This document shows, piece after piece, positions 1 through 10,674 of a stretch of DNA of 64,000 nt. Source of the stretch: Amoebidium appalachense. Lineage: Eukaryota > Ichthyosporea. The first letter of the stretch is position 1, and each line of letters starts with the position of its first letter. The notes under the pieces are model-generated. The model was not told where the DNA came from and made no database searches. It saw only the letters and a program-made list of their open reading frames with translations. Made by a program: the position numbers and the translations under genes. The stretch is from NCBI GenBank assembly GCA_963693365.1, contig CAVNZM010000003.1:13206001-13270000 (forward strand), read 5' to 3'.

Positions 1-644
1 GTCTCGGACGATGGAATTTGTGCACGCGCACGTGCACCAAGTCTGTGACACAAGGGTGTTGCTCCTCTGCCATATCTGATACGACTTCTTTCATGAATCA
101 TTCATTTATGCAACAATATTATTATCTGTTATAAATTATATCAAAATATATCTTTACAACCAAGGTTGTTGGTAATTATCTACACTAGCCATATGGGTGG
201 AATGGCTGGCTCCCTTCATTTGCACGCCTCTGTCTGGCAACCTTTAAATGAATAATATAGGCGTGTTTTATCAAAGTATTACTTTTATAAATCTTATAAT
301 TTTCAGCTGTTAATTCCTGAGCCAGTTCTACCACATTAAAGCGTGATCAAAATCAATTTTGCGGTCTCCCGGCAAGGATGGTGGTCTGCTTTGCACGCCT
401 CCAGAAAAATTATGTGATCCAATCACATGACGCGAAATCCTATCTCTCAAATCCGTGAATATTCATTGGCTTTCATTCCACGCCGCGCACCGCCCGGAGC
501 GGCGCGCGGCGCGCGGAGTCGATCACACTGTGGAAACCATATCATCAGTCAGTCAGTCAGTAGGTTTGCATATGCTCACGGCCACACATGCACAGTAGCT
601 TTTTGCTGCCTGGCATACTGCTATCCACCAATGATTGAACAAAA
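1..644. other. Left flank, no gene seen
   Basis: No coding signal is supported here. The first 420 bases are AT-rich. Bases 481-525 form a short CG-rich block just upstream of the unknown gene, followed by a small GTCA-type tandem at about 545-560. This may hold the promoter of the downstream gene, but no clear TATA or initiator decides it. Confidence 0.4.
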
Positions 645-1883
645 ATGGCGGCCCGAAACGTTGCTGTAAATGCACCCGCACATGCTGTTACACAGGGCTC
701 ACCATTTACCTCAGAAATGGTGACTGCATACGTTAACTTTTACGTTGAACACCATGGTGAATACGTGGCATGTGACGAGGGTTCTAGGCACCCCGCGGGC
801 TTCTGCGCCCTGTGTAATAAACAGGGCATCCGTGTTCTCTCTCAACACCTTATTGACGCCCACCGAGATACAATTCGCCATTACACTGGCTACGAAATAG
901 GCATGCTGCTGCAGACCCATCGCGTTCCTAAGGCTGAGCATGCACTAGTGTGGGCCGTGAGCGATGATTCAGAATATGAACGCGCTACATGGATTGCTTA
1001 CCGCAAGCGAAAAAACCAGACTGCATACCGCAAAACCGACAAGGGGAGGCGTACAAACCGCAGTCTACAACTGCTGAAACGGCAAGTGCTCAACGCCTGG
1101 GCCTTCCACACTGGCGCCATGGACGGTATTGGCGGGAACATAACACAGCGTATGGCCGTCGATACATACCGAATGGTCAGGGATGCTCATTTGGCAGCAC
1201 AGACAGACATCTCCGCTTCGTTGAACGATGCCCAACAACGATTTATCACTGCATTCGCCGACCATATGGTTAGGCTCGCAAATATTGCCGTCCTTAACCG
1301 CGACACGTCGGCGGCTGTACGACAACTCATGGTGCCAGGGGCCTGTAATTTTACATGGGAGGAAGATAAAGTTGTGGAGATATCCTTTGAAGAAGTGCGT
1401 GGTTGGCACCTTCTCCACTTCGCTACAGGCCAAAAGTACTACACGCGGATAAAAATGGAAACTGTGCTGCCCAACATTAACGCCGAGATTGACTGGTCGC
1501 ACCCGGACACAAAAGCCGAGGTAAACAGGGTGTTTCAAAAAAACCTGAAAGACAGGGAGCAACAGTTGTGGACGGCAATCTACCAATATATCACAGTCAG
1601 AGCCGCCAGTGGGAATTTCCGTTATAGCGACCCAATAGACATGGGAGAATACCTCCCTGGGCTAGTTGCAGAGATGGGCGCTTCAATGGACGACATAGAG
1701 CTTCCCTCATACCTTGCCATGTGTGGCTTCGATGAGGAAGCACAAGAGTTGTTTCTCGGACAGGCTGGGCCAGAGCCAGACGAGGAGATGGCGAAGACGC
1801 AGAGTAAATTTTCTGTTGTTGATGAGTGGGAGGGGGGCCGTGCAGAGCCTGTAACATATGGCGCTGTGCCGATGCAAATTTAA
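645..1883 (+). CDS. Unknown intronless protein with C2H2-like motif
   Basis: A single open frame of 412 codons starts at an ATG in an AAAATGG context. I do not recognise the family. Residues about 54-73 contain CALC, then ten residues to a His and four more to a second His (CX2CX10HX4H), a zinc-finger-like arrangement. A strongly basic segment follows at about 120-150, with many Arg and Lys, and the C-terminal third is acidic. There is no signal peptide and no membrane segment. No tyrosine-recombinase, DDE or RT motifs were found, so it is not obviously a transposon protein. It ends about 70 bases before the first Ngaro element. It could be a host gene, a domesticated transposon protein or an orphan cargo gene. 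Length and balanced codon use favour a real gene; function is unknown. Confidence 0.55.
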   Translation: MAARNVAVNAPAHAVTQGSPFTSEMVTAYVNFYVEHHGEYVACDEGSRHPAGFCALCNKQGIRVLSQHLIDAHRDTIRHYTGYEIGMLLQTHRVPKAEHALVWAVSDDSEYERATWIAYRKRKNQTAYRKTDKGRRTNRSLQLLKRQVLNAWAFHTGAMDGIGGNITQRMAVDTYRMVRDAHLAAQTDISASLNDAQQRFITAFADHMVRLANIAVLNRDTSAAVRQLMVPGACNFTWEEDKVVEISFEEVRGWHLLHFATGQKYYTRIKMETVLPNINAEIDWSHPDTKAEVNRVFQKNLKDREQQLWTAIYQYITVRAASGNFRYSDPIDMGEYLPGLVAEMGASMDDIELPSYLAMCGFDEEAQELFLGQAGPEPDEEMAKTQSKFSVVDEWEGGRAEPVTYGAVPMQI

Positions 1884-1956
1884 GGGACTGCAACCCAACC
1901 TTTAGGTATTATTGACATCAAATATATAGTTACTACGAAAAGATACAACTTATCGT

Positions 1957-2306
1957 AGGTTTTATTTGTGGAAATTATTGACATAAATATTTTTCTGGGT
2001 AAACACGTAGGATGGGTGTTCGATACCAACATAACCATGTAGGCTTCATTTCGTGTTTTAGCAGTTAGCGGTTGGCTGCCCGCACACGGGCACCTATTAG
2101 CCAGTCAAAACATCAGATACCACAGATCACTAGACCGAGTTATGATTGGCTCGGATCAGATTTCACATATCACTAGATCGATTTTTGATTGGCTCAGATC
2201 GGTAGGCTTAGGTATATAAGCACGACAGTTTTTAGCAGATCAGCAAGCTACAAACACATCTTCTGTGTTTAGCATCCACAGCCTTACAGCTATATATTCC
2301 TTTTCA
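1957..2306 (+). repeat. A1 split direct repeat of Ngaro copy 1
   Basis: A 350-bp repeat opening with AGGTTTTATTTGTGG and ending in ATTCCTTTTCA, matched without a visible difference at 6823-7172. It carries the likely promoter and the 5' leader of the element RNA; the Gag ATG lies 31 bases after its end. Confidence 0.85.
2128..2220 (+). promoter_or_regulatory. Likely Ngaro promoter: doubled ATTGG box plus TATA
   Basis: Two related 32-base blocks (2128-2159 and 2169-2200) share ATCACTAGA-YCG followed by ATTGGCTC, an inverted CCAAT box. A TATATAAG element follows at 2213-2220. The spacing to the Gag ATG at 2337 fits a transcription start near 2240-2250. The same module lies in A2 and in the repeats of copies 2 and 3. 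The function is inferred from motif spacing. Confidence 0.5.
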
Positions 2307-2336
2307 TTCTCCCTATCTTTCCCTACGCCGGTCAGC

Positions 2337-3506
2337 ATGCCGCCGAAAAAGCGCCAGGCCTCAGCCGCCGCCCCTGCCGCGGCACCTAAGCGCCTGACCC
2401 GCAGCGACCTCCGCCACAGGCTGACCAACGCTCCCGCGGACACTGACGCGCCTCCAGCGGCCCATACCACCACGGACCCGGACCCGCCGGCTACTCTCCC
2501 CTCCACCCCTGAAGTCCCCCCTCAGGCCCCGCCGTCCCCGCAGATGACTTCTCAAGACGCCGTCCTGGCCGCCCTCACCGCCATCAGCACCCAGATGGCT
2601 GGCGTCCTGGCTGCTCTCACCAACCGCGACCCTCCCGCGCCCCCCGCCGCGCCCTCCACACCCGGGGAGGTTTCCCCGGGGCTGCATCTCGGCCCTGACC
2701 TAGACCTACCTGCCCTGCCCGCGCCCCCCATCACAGGTGAGAACACTGGCGACATTCAGCCGGGCACACTCCCGCTTCCCCCCGCGGATGTGCTGGCAGA
2801 TTTGCGCGCCAATCGTTTCGTCGACCTGTATAAGTTCACCCCCGCCGCCCTCCTGGCCCCATCCAAGAAAGGTCAGCATCTGCGCATGGCCGACGACGGC
2901 AGCATCGAGACTTTTCGCCAAGACAAACCCGTTCCCCTGCGTTCACTCGTCATTTGGATCCAAGCTTGGACCCATTACATGGCCGCCAAGCACCACCTCG
3001 GCCTCCCCACGGACAAAGACGTACTTTGGACTCAGCACATCACTCGCCTCAGCACCCGATACCCGTGGGCCCAGATCCACAACTATGACGTATACGCCCG
3101 CACCGTTGCCCACCAGCAGGGTCGGGCTCCGATCGAGTGCCCCAACCTGCTCGCCCAACTCCACCAGGATCTCCTCCTGCCACCCACTCTGCTCATCCAG
3201 GACGCATGTCAGCGCTGTGGCTTCCCCGACCACCCCAGCGCGGCCTGCCCCATGTACCCCAAGCCCGGCTGTGGTCTTGACGGCTTTAAGCCGCCCCACA
3301 AGCCCGGCGGGGGTCAAACCCCTAACCGCCCTGGCCCGCAACCCGGCCCGGCAAAACCGGCCCGACCCGTGGATCTACCCGCGACGCACTGCAGGAATTT
3401 CCACATTAACGGTCGGTCCTGCGCTAAGCAGCCCTGCCCCTTCTCCCACGTGTGCCCGCTCTGCTCTGGCACACACCCCCGCAAAGACTGCAAGCACAAT
3501 GCCTAG
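2337..3506 (+). CDS. gag: Ngaro-like Gag with CCHC and CCCH zinc motifs
   Basis: A 389-residue Gag-like protein beginning MPPKKRQ. The frame is open upstream to an ATG at 2265, but the ATG at 2337 is preferred because it lies beyond A1 and starts the basic N-terminus. Residues 1-25 are basic and 30-75 Pro/Ala-rich. A short predicted helix (TAISTQMAGVLAAL) follows near 80-93. A zinc knuckle CX2CX4HX4C starts near residue 291, and a CCCH finger (CX9CX4CX3H) near residue 352 leads into a last CX2CX3HX4C motif. It is expected to bind and package element RNA. Copies 2 and 3 differ by one A fewer in the A-run at codons 4-5, which destroys this frame there. Confidence 0.8.
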   Translation: MPPKKRQASAAAPAAAPKRLTRSDLRHRLTNAPADTDAPPAAHTTTDPDPPATLPSTPEVPPQAPPSPQMTSQDAVLAALTAISTQMAGVLAALTNRDPPAPPAAPSTPGEVSPGLHLGPDLDLPALPAPPITGENTGDIQPGTLPLPPADVLADLRANRFVDLYKFTPAALLAPSKKGQHLRMADDGSIETFRQDKPVPLRSLVIWIQAWTHYMAAKHHLGLPTDKDVLWTQHITRLSTRYPWAQIHNYDVYARTVAHQQGRAPIECPNLLAQLHQDLLLPPTLLIQDACQRCGFPDHPSAACPMYPKPGCGLDGFKPPHKPGGGQTPNRPGPQPGPAKPARPVDLPATHCRNFHINGRSCAKQPCPFSHVCPLCSGTHPRKDCKHNA

Positions 3507-3788
3507 TCTACGCGCACACCCACACACACAGCTAGAACATAGGGGTTAGGAGCTAGGACACACGAGTACAGGGAAACGGAGCTCGGGAGAACGGGCCAAT
3601 AGGGCTGAGTACAAAATTTCGCAGGCCAACTACGGCGCCCGCGCGCGTCAAGAATAAATGTCCCTACACAAAGACGTTTATTCTGGCCACTGCACATAAT
3701 TTTACTCCCCCCCCCCCATCCCACGAGCCTCCCCCCCCCCCCTTACACTCACCTAGCACTCCCTCCCCCCCCCCCTTCTTCTACCGCT
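3507..3788 (+). other. Gag/RT spacer with C tracts
   Basis: A noncoding spacer between the Gag stop and the RT ORF. It contains AAGAATAAA-like and C-rich runs, with C8-C10 tracts at about 3709-3775. RT is in the same frame as Gag but separated by stops, so the expression route of RT (readthrough, reinitiation or splicing) is not clear from sequence. Confidence 0.5.
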
Positions 3789-3903
3789 GTGTCCGCCCAC
3801 ACCCCCGCGTGCTCGGGCACATTCCCCTGCACAGGGCCCCGCTGCCCTCCCTGCCAACCCTCACTTGGGCCCAGCTGCCCTACTCTAACCCCCCGGGGCC
3901 CTG

Positions 3904-3937
<34 letters not shown>

Positions 3938-5621
3938 CTGCCGGGATCTCCCCAAGGGTACACCACCCTTGCTAACCACCCCCTTCCCCCGAGGCTCAGA
4001 CCCGGAGGCCCGCCCGCTGCCCCAGCACCACATTGACACCTCCCGCCTCCGGGAACTGCTGGCCTCCTACCCGGACCAACCATTCGCCGCACAACTCCTC
4101 CACGATGTCGAATTCGGCGTCGACATCGGCTATCGCGGCCCCTCCACCTCTCGGGTGGGCCCCAACCTACCCACCACCCCGGAGGCAGCTGCCGCTATCA
4201 CGGTGGATATTGCCAAAGAAGTCGCCCTCGGCCACCTGCGCGGCCCCCTCTCCCCGGCCCAATTCTTTGACGAATTTCCCGTCCACCGTTCCTCCCCCAT
4301 CGGCGCCGTTACCAAGAAAGGGAACCCCCCCAAGTACCGTCGAATCCACCACCTCTCCTGGCCCCGGGGTAGCAGTGTCAATGACAGCATCACCTACCCC
4401 GACGAACTTCAGTACATTCGCGCCCGGGATGTCACCCAACTCATTCTCGACGCAGGCCCCGGCTGCTACATGGCCGTGGCAGATGTGCAGGCTGCCTTCC
4501 GGCACATGCCCATCCGACCGGAAGACCACCACTTAATGGCATTCAAATGGCAAGGGCATTTTTACGTTGAAACCAGACTGCCCTTCGGCCTGAAATCTAG
4601 CCCAGCCATCTGGGAACGGATCGCGGCCACCCTACAGTGGCTGGCACACCAGCACGGTATTACCCTCATCCGCCACTACGTAGACGACTGGATTATAGTC
4701 GCCCCCACACAAGAGCAGTGCCAACGTCACCTATCCACCTTCCTGCAACTCTGCCGAGAGCTGCACATTGCCATCTCCGAAGACAAGATGCAGGGCCCGG
4801 CTACCCGTGTCGTCTTCATCGGTATCGAATTCGACTCCATCGCCATGGAGGCACGAATCCCGGCTTCCAAGCTCTCGGACCTACTCGACCTCACTTCCCA
4901 CCCAAAGCCCACCATCACCATTCGGGACCTCCAGTCCCTCCTCGGCAAACTCACCTGGTGTGCCCAGCTGGTTCCCCCCGGGAGGGCCTTCTCCCAGCGC
5001 CTATGGGCCCTTCTCCGGACCCACCCACACCTTGCCGGCCACCACCACATACGACTGACTGCTGCCGCCCGGGCCGACATAGCCGAATGGCACCAGTTCC
5101 TCACATCATGGAATGGGGTGCACCTCATCACACCCCCCACATACACCACCCTGGCCACTGATGCTGCCGGATCGGTGGGTCTAGGTGGCCACTGGCTCGA
5201 CCAATGGTTCTTCATGCCCTGGTCCCCCTCCACCCAAGCCCTCTATGCTCATGAGGGTAAACTCGGTTCTTCCGTCATCGAACTCCTGGCCATCGCAGCC
5301 GCCGTGGCCCTCTGGGCCCCCTCCTGGTCCACCCACCATGTCCGTATTTTATGCGACAACACGGGTGCTGTGTCTGACCTGCACTCCCGGTCTTCCCCCC
5401 ACCCCGTGATGGCCAAACTTATTCGGTTCATCACCCGCATGGAAATGCAATACCAATTTACGTTACAGGCATCCTACCTACCAGGACCCCTCAACCATCT
5501 GGCCGATGCCATTTCTCGTAACCAACTTCCCCGGGCCCGACGACTCCGACCTTCCCTGCAACCGGAGCCCTGCCCCTTCCCCTCCTGGGTCCACGAGTTC
5601 CTATCCCTTCCCTTGGGCTAA
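3789..5621 (+). CDS. pol: Ngaro-like reverse transcriptase-RNase H
   Basis: A 610-residue ORF. The Pro-rich N-terminus is encoded partly by a long C-run (3908-3937), so the first 60 residues are uncertain and the true start may lie after that run. RT palm motifs are clear: a D in MAVADVQAAF near residue 228, LPFGLKSSP, and the catalytic YVDD at 297-300. RNase H follows with D458 (TDAAG), E498 (IELLA), D523 (CDNTG) and a final Asp in LADAISR. The protein makes cDNA from element RNA and degrades the template. Its last 116 bases overlap the recombinase ORF in another frame, and the stop codon sits directly before a C21 run. Nothing is missing from the catalytic sets. Confidence 0.9.
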
Positions 5622-6705
5622 CCCCCCCCCCCCCCCCCCCCCAGATCTCCCGTTCCGGAGCAACACTGGCAGATTGGCCCCCCACTTTGCTCCGGCCGAG
5701 CTGCTTCGAGCCACCACTACCCTGCAGGAATGCCAGGCCCTGAGTCTCAACCTCGACTCTCGGGCCTTTTACTCCCGGGTGCAAAAAGTGTTCATCGATT
5801 TCTGTGTGGCATCTCGGCTGCAATCCTCCTCCGGGTCCTCCCTCCCGGCCTCCCCACACACCGTGCAACTTTTTCTCGCCTGGTGTGCCCAACGAGGGGT
5901 ACAGGCCTCTTCCTTAACCGGCTACAATTCGGCCATCACCAGGCTCCACCTCGACATGGGCCTCCCTGCTCCCTACCCCCACGACAAGTCTCTGGCCTGG
6001 TTCCTACGGGGGGTGGGCCGATGGCAGCTTTCTCACAACATCCGACCCCGCTCATCCACCAGGGAACCCCTCCTCCCCTCCCACCTCCGCCTACTCCATG
6101 GCCAGTGCCCCACCAAGGCCTCCTCGGCCAATCTCCGGCTATGGACGGCCCTCATCGTCGGTTTCTGTGGTCTCCTCCGTTCAGGGGAATTTACCTCCAA
6201 GACCCTGACTTCTTTCGACCCGTCCCGTCACGTTAAACGGAAGGACGTGACCTTCAGCTACACCCCCACCGGTACTTTGTCCCATGCCACCCTCCACCTG
6301 CCAACCTCTAAGACGGATGTACAGGCCCGAGGTGTCAACGTCACCCTAGCTGCCCTGCCCCTCACCCACTTCTCCCCAGCCCATCTCCTCCGGCAGTTCC
6401 TGGATACAACGTCCGGTCAACCCGACGACCCCCTCTTCAGTCTCGGTGGCATCCCCTACACCAAGAGTGCTTTCTCTGCCGATTTCCGTGCCCTCCTCTC
6501 CCGGGCAGGCCTCTCACCCTCCCGGTTTGCCGGACACAGCCTCCGCATCGGGGGGGCCACAGCACTGGCTGAGGCCGGGGTCGACGACTCCCGGATCAAA
6601 CAACTCGGCAGGTGGTCCTCCGACTGCTTCCTGATCTATACCCGACTTCGTCCGGCCTCCATTGCTGCCACCACCACACGTGTATTCGCCTCTATTCTTA
6701 AGTGA
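5506..6705 (+). CDS. Tyrosine recombinase (Ngaro-like integrase)
   Basis: A 399-residue ORF overlapping the RT-RH end. The N-terminal 45 residues cross a C21 run coded as Pro, so the functional domain probably begins after it. A SAM-like core-binding domain spans about 60-180. The catalytic domain carries R225 (GLLRSGEF), the HxxR box with H344 and R347 (GHSLRIGG), a GRWSS motif and the nucleophile Y378 (FLIYTR). This is the full R-H-R-Y set of the DIRS-order recombinases that integrate circular cDNA by strand exchange. The same protein is broken in copy 2 (one-base insertion) and copy 3 (one-base expansion of a G-run). Confidence 0.88.
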   Translation: MPFLVTNFPGPDDSDLPCNRSPAPSPPGSTSSYPFPWANPPPPPPPDLPFRSNTGRLAPHFAPAELLRATTTLQECQALSLNLDSRAFYSRVQKVFIDFCVASRLQSSSGSSLPASPHTVQLFLAWCAQRGVQASSLTGYNSAITRLHLDMGLPAPYPHDKSLAWFLRGVGRWQLSHNIRPRSSTREPLLPSHLRLLHGQCPTKASSANLRLWTALIVGFCGLLRSGEFTSKTLTSFDPSRHVKRKDVTFSYTPTGTLSHATLHLPTSKTDVQARGVNVTLAALPLTHFSPAHLLRQFLDTTSGQPDDPLFSLGGIPYTKSAFSADFRALLSRAGLSPSRFAGHSLRIGGATALAEAGVDDSRIKQLGRWSSDCFLIYTRLRPASIAATTTRVFASILK

Positions 6706-6733
6706 AACCTTTGGAGCAAGCATACTGCTCTCG

Positions 6734-7392
6734 TGCCGTGGTTTACAACCATTGCAGGTTCACTTTCGTCCAAGGGGATGTCCCCCTAGAGGCAACACAC
6801 GTCCCGGAGTAGTTTTTCATAGAGGTTTTATTTGTGGAAATTATTGACATAAATATTTTTCTGGGTAAACACGTAGGATGGGTGTTCGATACCAACATAA
6901 CCATGTAGGCTTCATTTCGTGTTTTAGCAGTTAGCGGTTGGCTGCCCGCACACGGGCACCTATTAGCCAGTCAAAACATCAGATACCACAGATCACTAGA
7001 CCGAGTTATGATTGGCTCGGATCAGATTTCACATATCACTAGATCGATTTTTGATTGGCTCAGATCGGTAGGCTTAGGTATATAAGCACGACAGTTTTTA
7101 GCAGATCAGCAAGCTACAAACACATCTTCTGTGTTTAGCATCCACAGCCTTACAGCTATATATTCCTTTTCACCCACCCACCTACACCCACACACAACCC
7201 CCATTGATCCACACATACGTGCTGTTTTTTCACGGGGCGAAGACTTCCCCCGTTTTTTGGGCACATGGACCTCACGGATCAATAAATTGATGACTGGGGG
7301 CTTGCCGTGGTTTACAACCATTGCAGGTTCACTTTTGTCCAAGGGGATGTCCCCCTAGAGGCAACACACGTCCCGGAGTAGTTTTTCATAGA
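6734..7392 (+). repeat. Ngaro copy 1 right end: B1-A2-spacer-B2
   Basis: B1 is 6734-6823, A2 6823-7172, spacer 7173-7302, and B2 7303-7392. B1 and A2 meet at CATAGAGG, which also represents the expected circle junction. The spacer (CA-rich, then a GGGGCGAAGAC block) is conserved in copies 2 and 3, so it is part of the element and not an insertion. A2 repeats the promoter module and could drive transcription into the right flank. Confidence 0.82.
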
Positions 7393-8880
7393 ACTTCATC
7401 TCCTCTGAAATATATTTGATAAATTTTTAGGCAAAAGCAACCATAGCATCATCACCTTCCGCGAGCTCGCGAGCCTGGTCCAAAAGATGCCTCGACCCAC
7501 CCAGGACCGATGACCACCAAAACACATCAAAGGGAAATTCAAGACACATAAGTATATATAGATTCACTTCAGACAACTAACGGCTCCTGAAAAGTGCATA
7601 CAAGGACCACTTAAAGACCCTAGAGAGATGCTGTGGACTCCATTCTAGTATGAGAATTGCATCCAGCAACATTATAGCATCTATATATGCCTATCATGTG
7701 CACCGGGTAATCCACAAACCATCTATGACGTCGTGGATGTGGACCACGCAAAGATCACATAGAGACCCTAATAGATATCATAAAGTGCACATCTGTGCCT
7801 AGAACAGGGATAAATCAGGAATGATATATAATATGCACCAGAAATACACTTAGACATCTGAGGGTACCTAGGGGGATGGATGGGAAAAGGATAGGATATT
7901 CAGAGATCTGTAATACCACATCATCAACACCATAGGTCCACAGTAGATGCCTTCAAGTGCACGGAATCGATCGAGCCAGGGTCAAAAGATTCACAAACCC
8001 ATCCCAGAAACCCATGATGACCATCCGAAGGCATCTAAAAGACCACGTAAAGGCCATATAAGATGCAAATATGTTTTCCCTCATGACAACTAAATGTTCC
8101 TAAAAGGTTCATTAACAGACCACTTAAAGACGTCAAAAAGATGCTGTATACCAGGAATAGCGTCCAGCAACATTAAAGCAACCATATATGCCTATCATGT
8201 GCACCACCCAATCCACATACCATCTATGACGTCGTGGATGAGGTCCATCTACAAGAGCACATAAAGACACTTTGTCGATCATTAAAAGTGCATATGTTGT
8301 GCATATAACAGCGAAAAAACAATATGGATCATATAAAATGCACTAAAACTAGTCTTGGACATCATAGGGGACTTAGGGGTAGAAATGGATGGGAAGAAAA
8401 TATGATCATATAAAGTGGTCCATATAATGTCTATGTGCACCGGAAATAAACTAGAAGTACACTTGGACGTCCTGGAGTACTTAGGGTGTACTTTGGGATG
8501 GGTACAAGAAAAGAGCATTTAATGTGGTCTTTAGATGGTCCATATCACCACCCAAACCCCACCAAATTGTGTTTGGAAAATTTTGAACATCGGGGCATTT
8601 AATATGCATTTAGGATGGGTTGTAGATCATTTCATGACACCATAGTAGATGCCTTGCGGTGCTGTTCTGGATGATGGATGATATCAAGTCCCCTTTATCC
8701 CCTCCTGGACATCATAGATGAGTTATGGATAGTGGCCATCCAAATTGTTTACGACCCCCACATCCCATCTAGATGTCATCATGTAGGTAGGTTGTGGTGG
8801 ATGTGTGGGGTGGATATGGTGGGAGGACCCCCAAAAGGTGTCCTGGATGGGATCCGGATCGCCGAACAAGATTGCTGATG
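7393..8880. repeat. Decayed tandem repeat, period about 515 bp
   Basis: No gene seen. The block at about 7570-7870 reappears with many changes at about 8088-8390. Shared words in order are GACAACTAA, GACCACTTAAAGAC, CCAGCAACATTA, TATATGCCTATCATGTGCACC and CATCTATGACGTCGTGGATG. A third, weaker echo follows at 8400-8560. Probably an old satellite or the remains of a noncoding element. Confidence 0.55.
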
Positions 8881-10673
8881 CTGTCTGCTCCTTACTCGTT
8901 TTTGAAGCGCATGAGCGAGTGTAAAATATATAGACAGAAAGTCGACTGGGAAAACCTCCGCAAGTAATATATGGAACCGTTATCCTGTTTCGTTCTAATC
9001 GTCCTTTTGTGATTACTTTGTGATAAGCAGATGTTATCGAGTTATCAGTTTTGATTGGCAAAAACGTTTCTGCCGCTATGTCCCACAACTAGTCCCACAA
9101 TCAAACCCTGCAATCGGGGTGATGGGTAGAAGCCGTTTTTTACCTTCCTGAGCAGAAAGCCTTCCATTTTTGGTTATTTCATCTTAGCTTTTTCTAGCTA
9201 ATGGTGCTGTTACTCCATTGGTGGGATTTACTATAATGGGCGACCAATCAGGTAATCCCCCCTTTCCCCCTTTCTCCATTTCTCCCATCTCCCGGCCCAC
9301 TCTCTTGGCTCGTTCTCTTCCTTTGCACGCTTCCCTTGACCCGGCTCGCATGCTTCCCTTGACCCGGCTCGATCTCTCTTCCCGCTCTTCCTCTGACCCG
9401 ATATGTTGCCCCTGCACTCCTCTGCACCTCTCTCCCGCCATCCAATCACCCGCGTGCATATTCCTGCTCTTTCGCCCCGACTATCCCACATACTTCCCTG
9501 GCCAATCAACGCACAGTAGGTGTCCCCCCTAGGTGTGTGTCTCCCGCACTATCCGGCAAGTATCCACGCAAAAAAATGTAAACCCCATGACATGATTTTC
9601 CGCCATAAACCCATAATGGGGTTGACCAACCGATGCGCGCGGCTTTCACATCGGGCCAATCAGCTGACGTCTGCCAGTGCGCTGACAGTTTTTTTTTTTC
9701 ACCTCTCAGTCAGCGCTAGTGAATATATATATACCTCTCTGCCATGCCACGGGCCAAAAAAAATGGGGACAAAGATGTTACACCACGGGTGGCGGGCCAA
9801 AAGGAAGGAAGGAGCGGGGGTCGAGAGGTGGGGAAGGCTGAGCGAACAAAAAGTAGAAAAATACCCAGAAAGAGAGGGAGAACACCACACCAACACTTAA
9901 AACCGGCGAAGGGAAGGGATGCTATAGCTTTCCCCAACTCGTAGCCTCGCGACTCCCCCGTACATTCAGATCATTTTTTTTTGCTTCTTCCAGTTTTATT
10001 TACTGCGGTTTTGTGTTGTCGCCTGCTTTACCGTAATTTTTATACACTCACTCAAACAAGGTAGATGAGAAAAAAACATAGAGAAATAAATATTTTTTTT
10101 TTTTTTTTGTGGTACGCCCGCAGATTTCGCGGCCACCCCAATTGGCGCCGCGGCCAGCGCCGAGATTTTCCAGGTTTTGCTTCGCAATCTCCACTTTCAT
10201 CATATCAAAATTGCATAAACAAGCCCCTCACATGCACACACACATATACACACACGTATGCACGCACGCACACATATACACACATATATTTTTTTTCTAT
10301 ATGTTACATCTACGCAGGTATACCTGTAATTATCGCAATGACAGCCGCCTAGGATTAGCTGCGGCGCATGCCAGCACAGTACGCGGCCGCGCGCCAGGGT
10401 CCTAACTTATTTTGCCGGCAATTCCACCTGCTTTCCAAATTTGAACGTGCTGAATTCCATCGTGACGTCAAGTACCTTATTTCAACTCTTGCCATTTTTG
10501 TCGCCGACTTATTTCAACTCAATCCGACTATTTCTTCCCCGCGATGGCGATTGCCAATTTGCACTACTTATTTTGCCCTTTTAAACTTGATCGAGGCTCC
10601 GAGTCCTTGCAACTTATTATTGCTTTTCATTATCCCCTGGGCAGCCCCTTCGGTTTGGGGCCCCACCTGTCAG
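8881..10673. other. Intergenic, no supported gene
   Basis: I find no conserved protein here. A 20-base direct repeat lies at about 9330-9371 (CTTCCCTTGACCCGGCTCG twice). A TATATATATA run at 9724-9733 sits just upstream of a 66-codon Lys/Arg-rich ORF (9744-9944) that resembles no family I know. T-runs lie at 9968-9982 and 10092-10110, and a CACACATATA low-complexity block at 10232-10290. Confidence 0.4.
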
Positions 10674-10674
10674 T

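Larger units (their letters stand above)
1957..7392 (+). mobile_element. Ngaro-like DIRS retrotransposon, copy 1, full length
   Basis: All parts of an autonomous Ngaro-like element are present in order: A1 direct repeat (1957-2306), Gag, RT-RNase H, tyrosine recombinase, B1 (6734-6823), A2 (6823-7172), a 130-bp spacer and B2 (7303-7392). A1 and A2 are both 350 bp and I saw no difference between them. B1 and B2 are both 90 bp with a single C/T difference seen. This split-direct-repeat plan (A1-ORFs-B1-A2-B2) is known for Ngaro and PAT elements. No methyltransferase domain is visible, which favours Ngaro. Integration is expected to go through a circular intermediate using the recombinase, without target duplication, and I see none. 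All three ORFs are open, so this copy is probably young and may be active. Confidence 0.88.

Noticed and set aside
3740-4092. Minus-strand Gly-rich ORFs opposite the RT gene
   Set aside because: They are complements of the Pro-rich C-run part of the RT ORF.
1957-7172. Treating the 350-bp repeats as LTRs of an ordinary LTR element
   Set aside because: The element encodes a tyrosine recombinase, has B1/B2 repeats in the split arrangement and no polypurine tract or primer site of LTR type.
9744-9944. 66-codon basic ORF after a TATA-like run
   Set aside because: Short, no family resemblance, and low complexity (Lys/Arg/Gly); kept only as a note in the intergenic entry.
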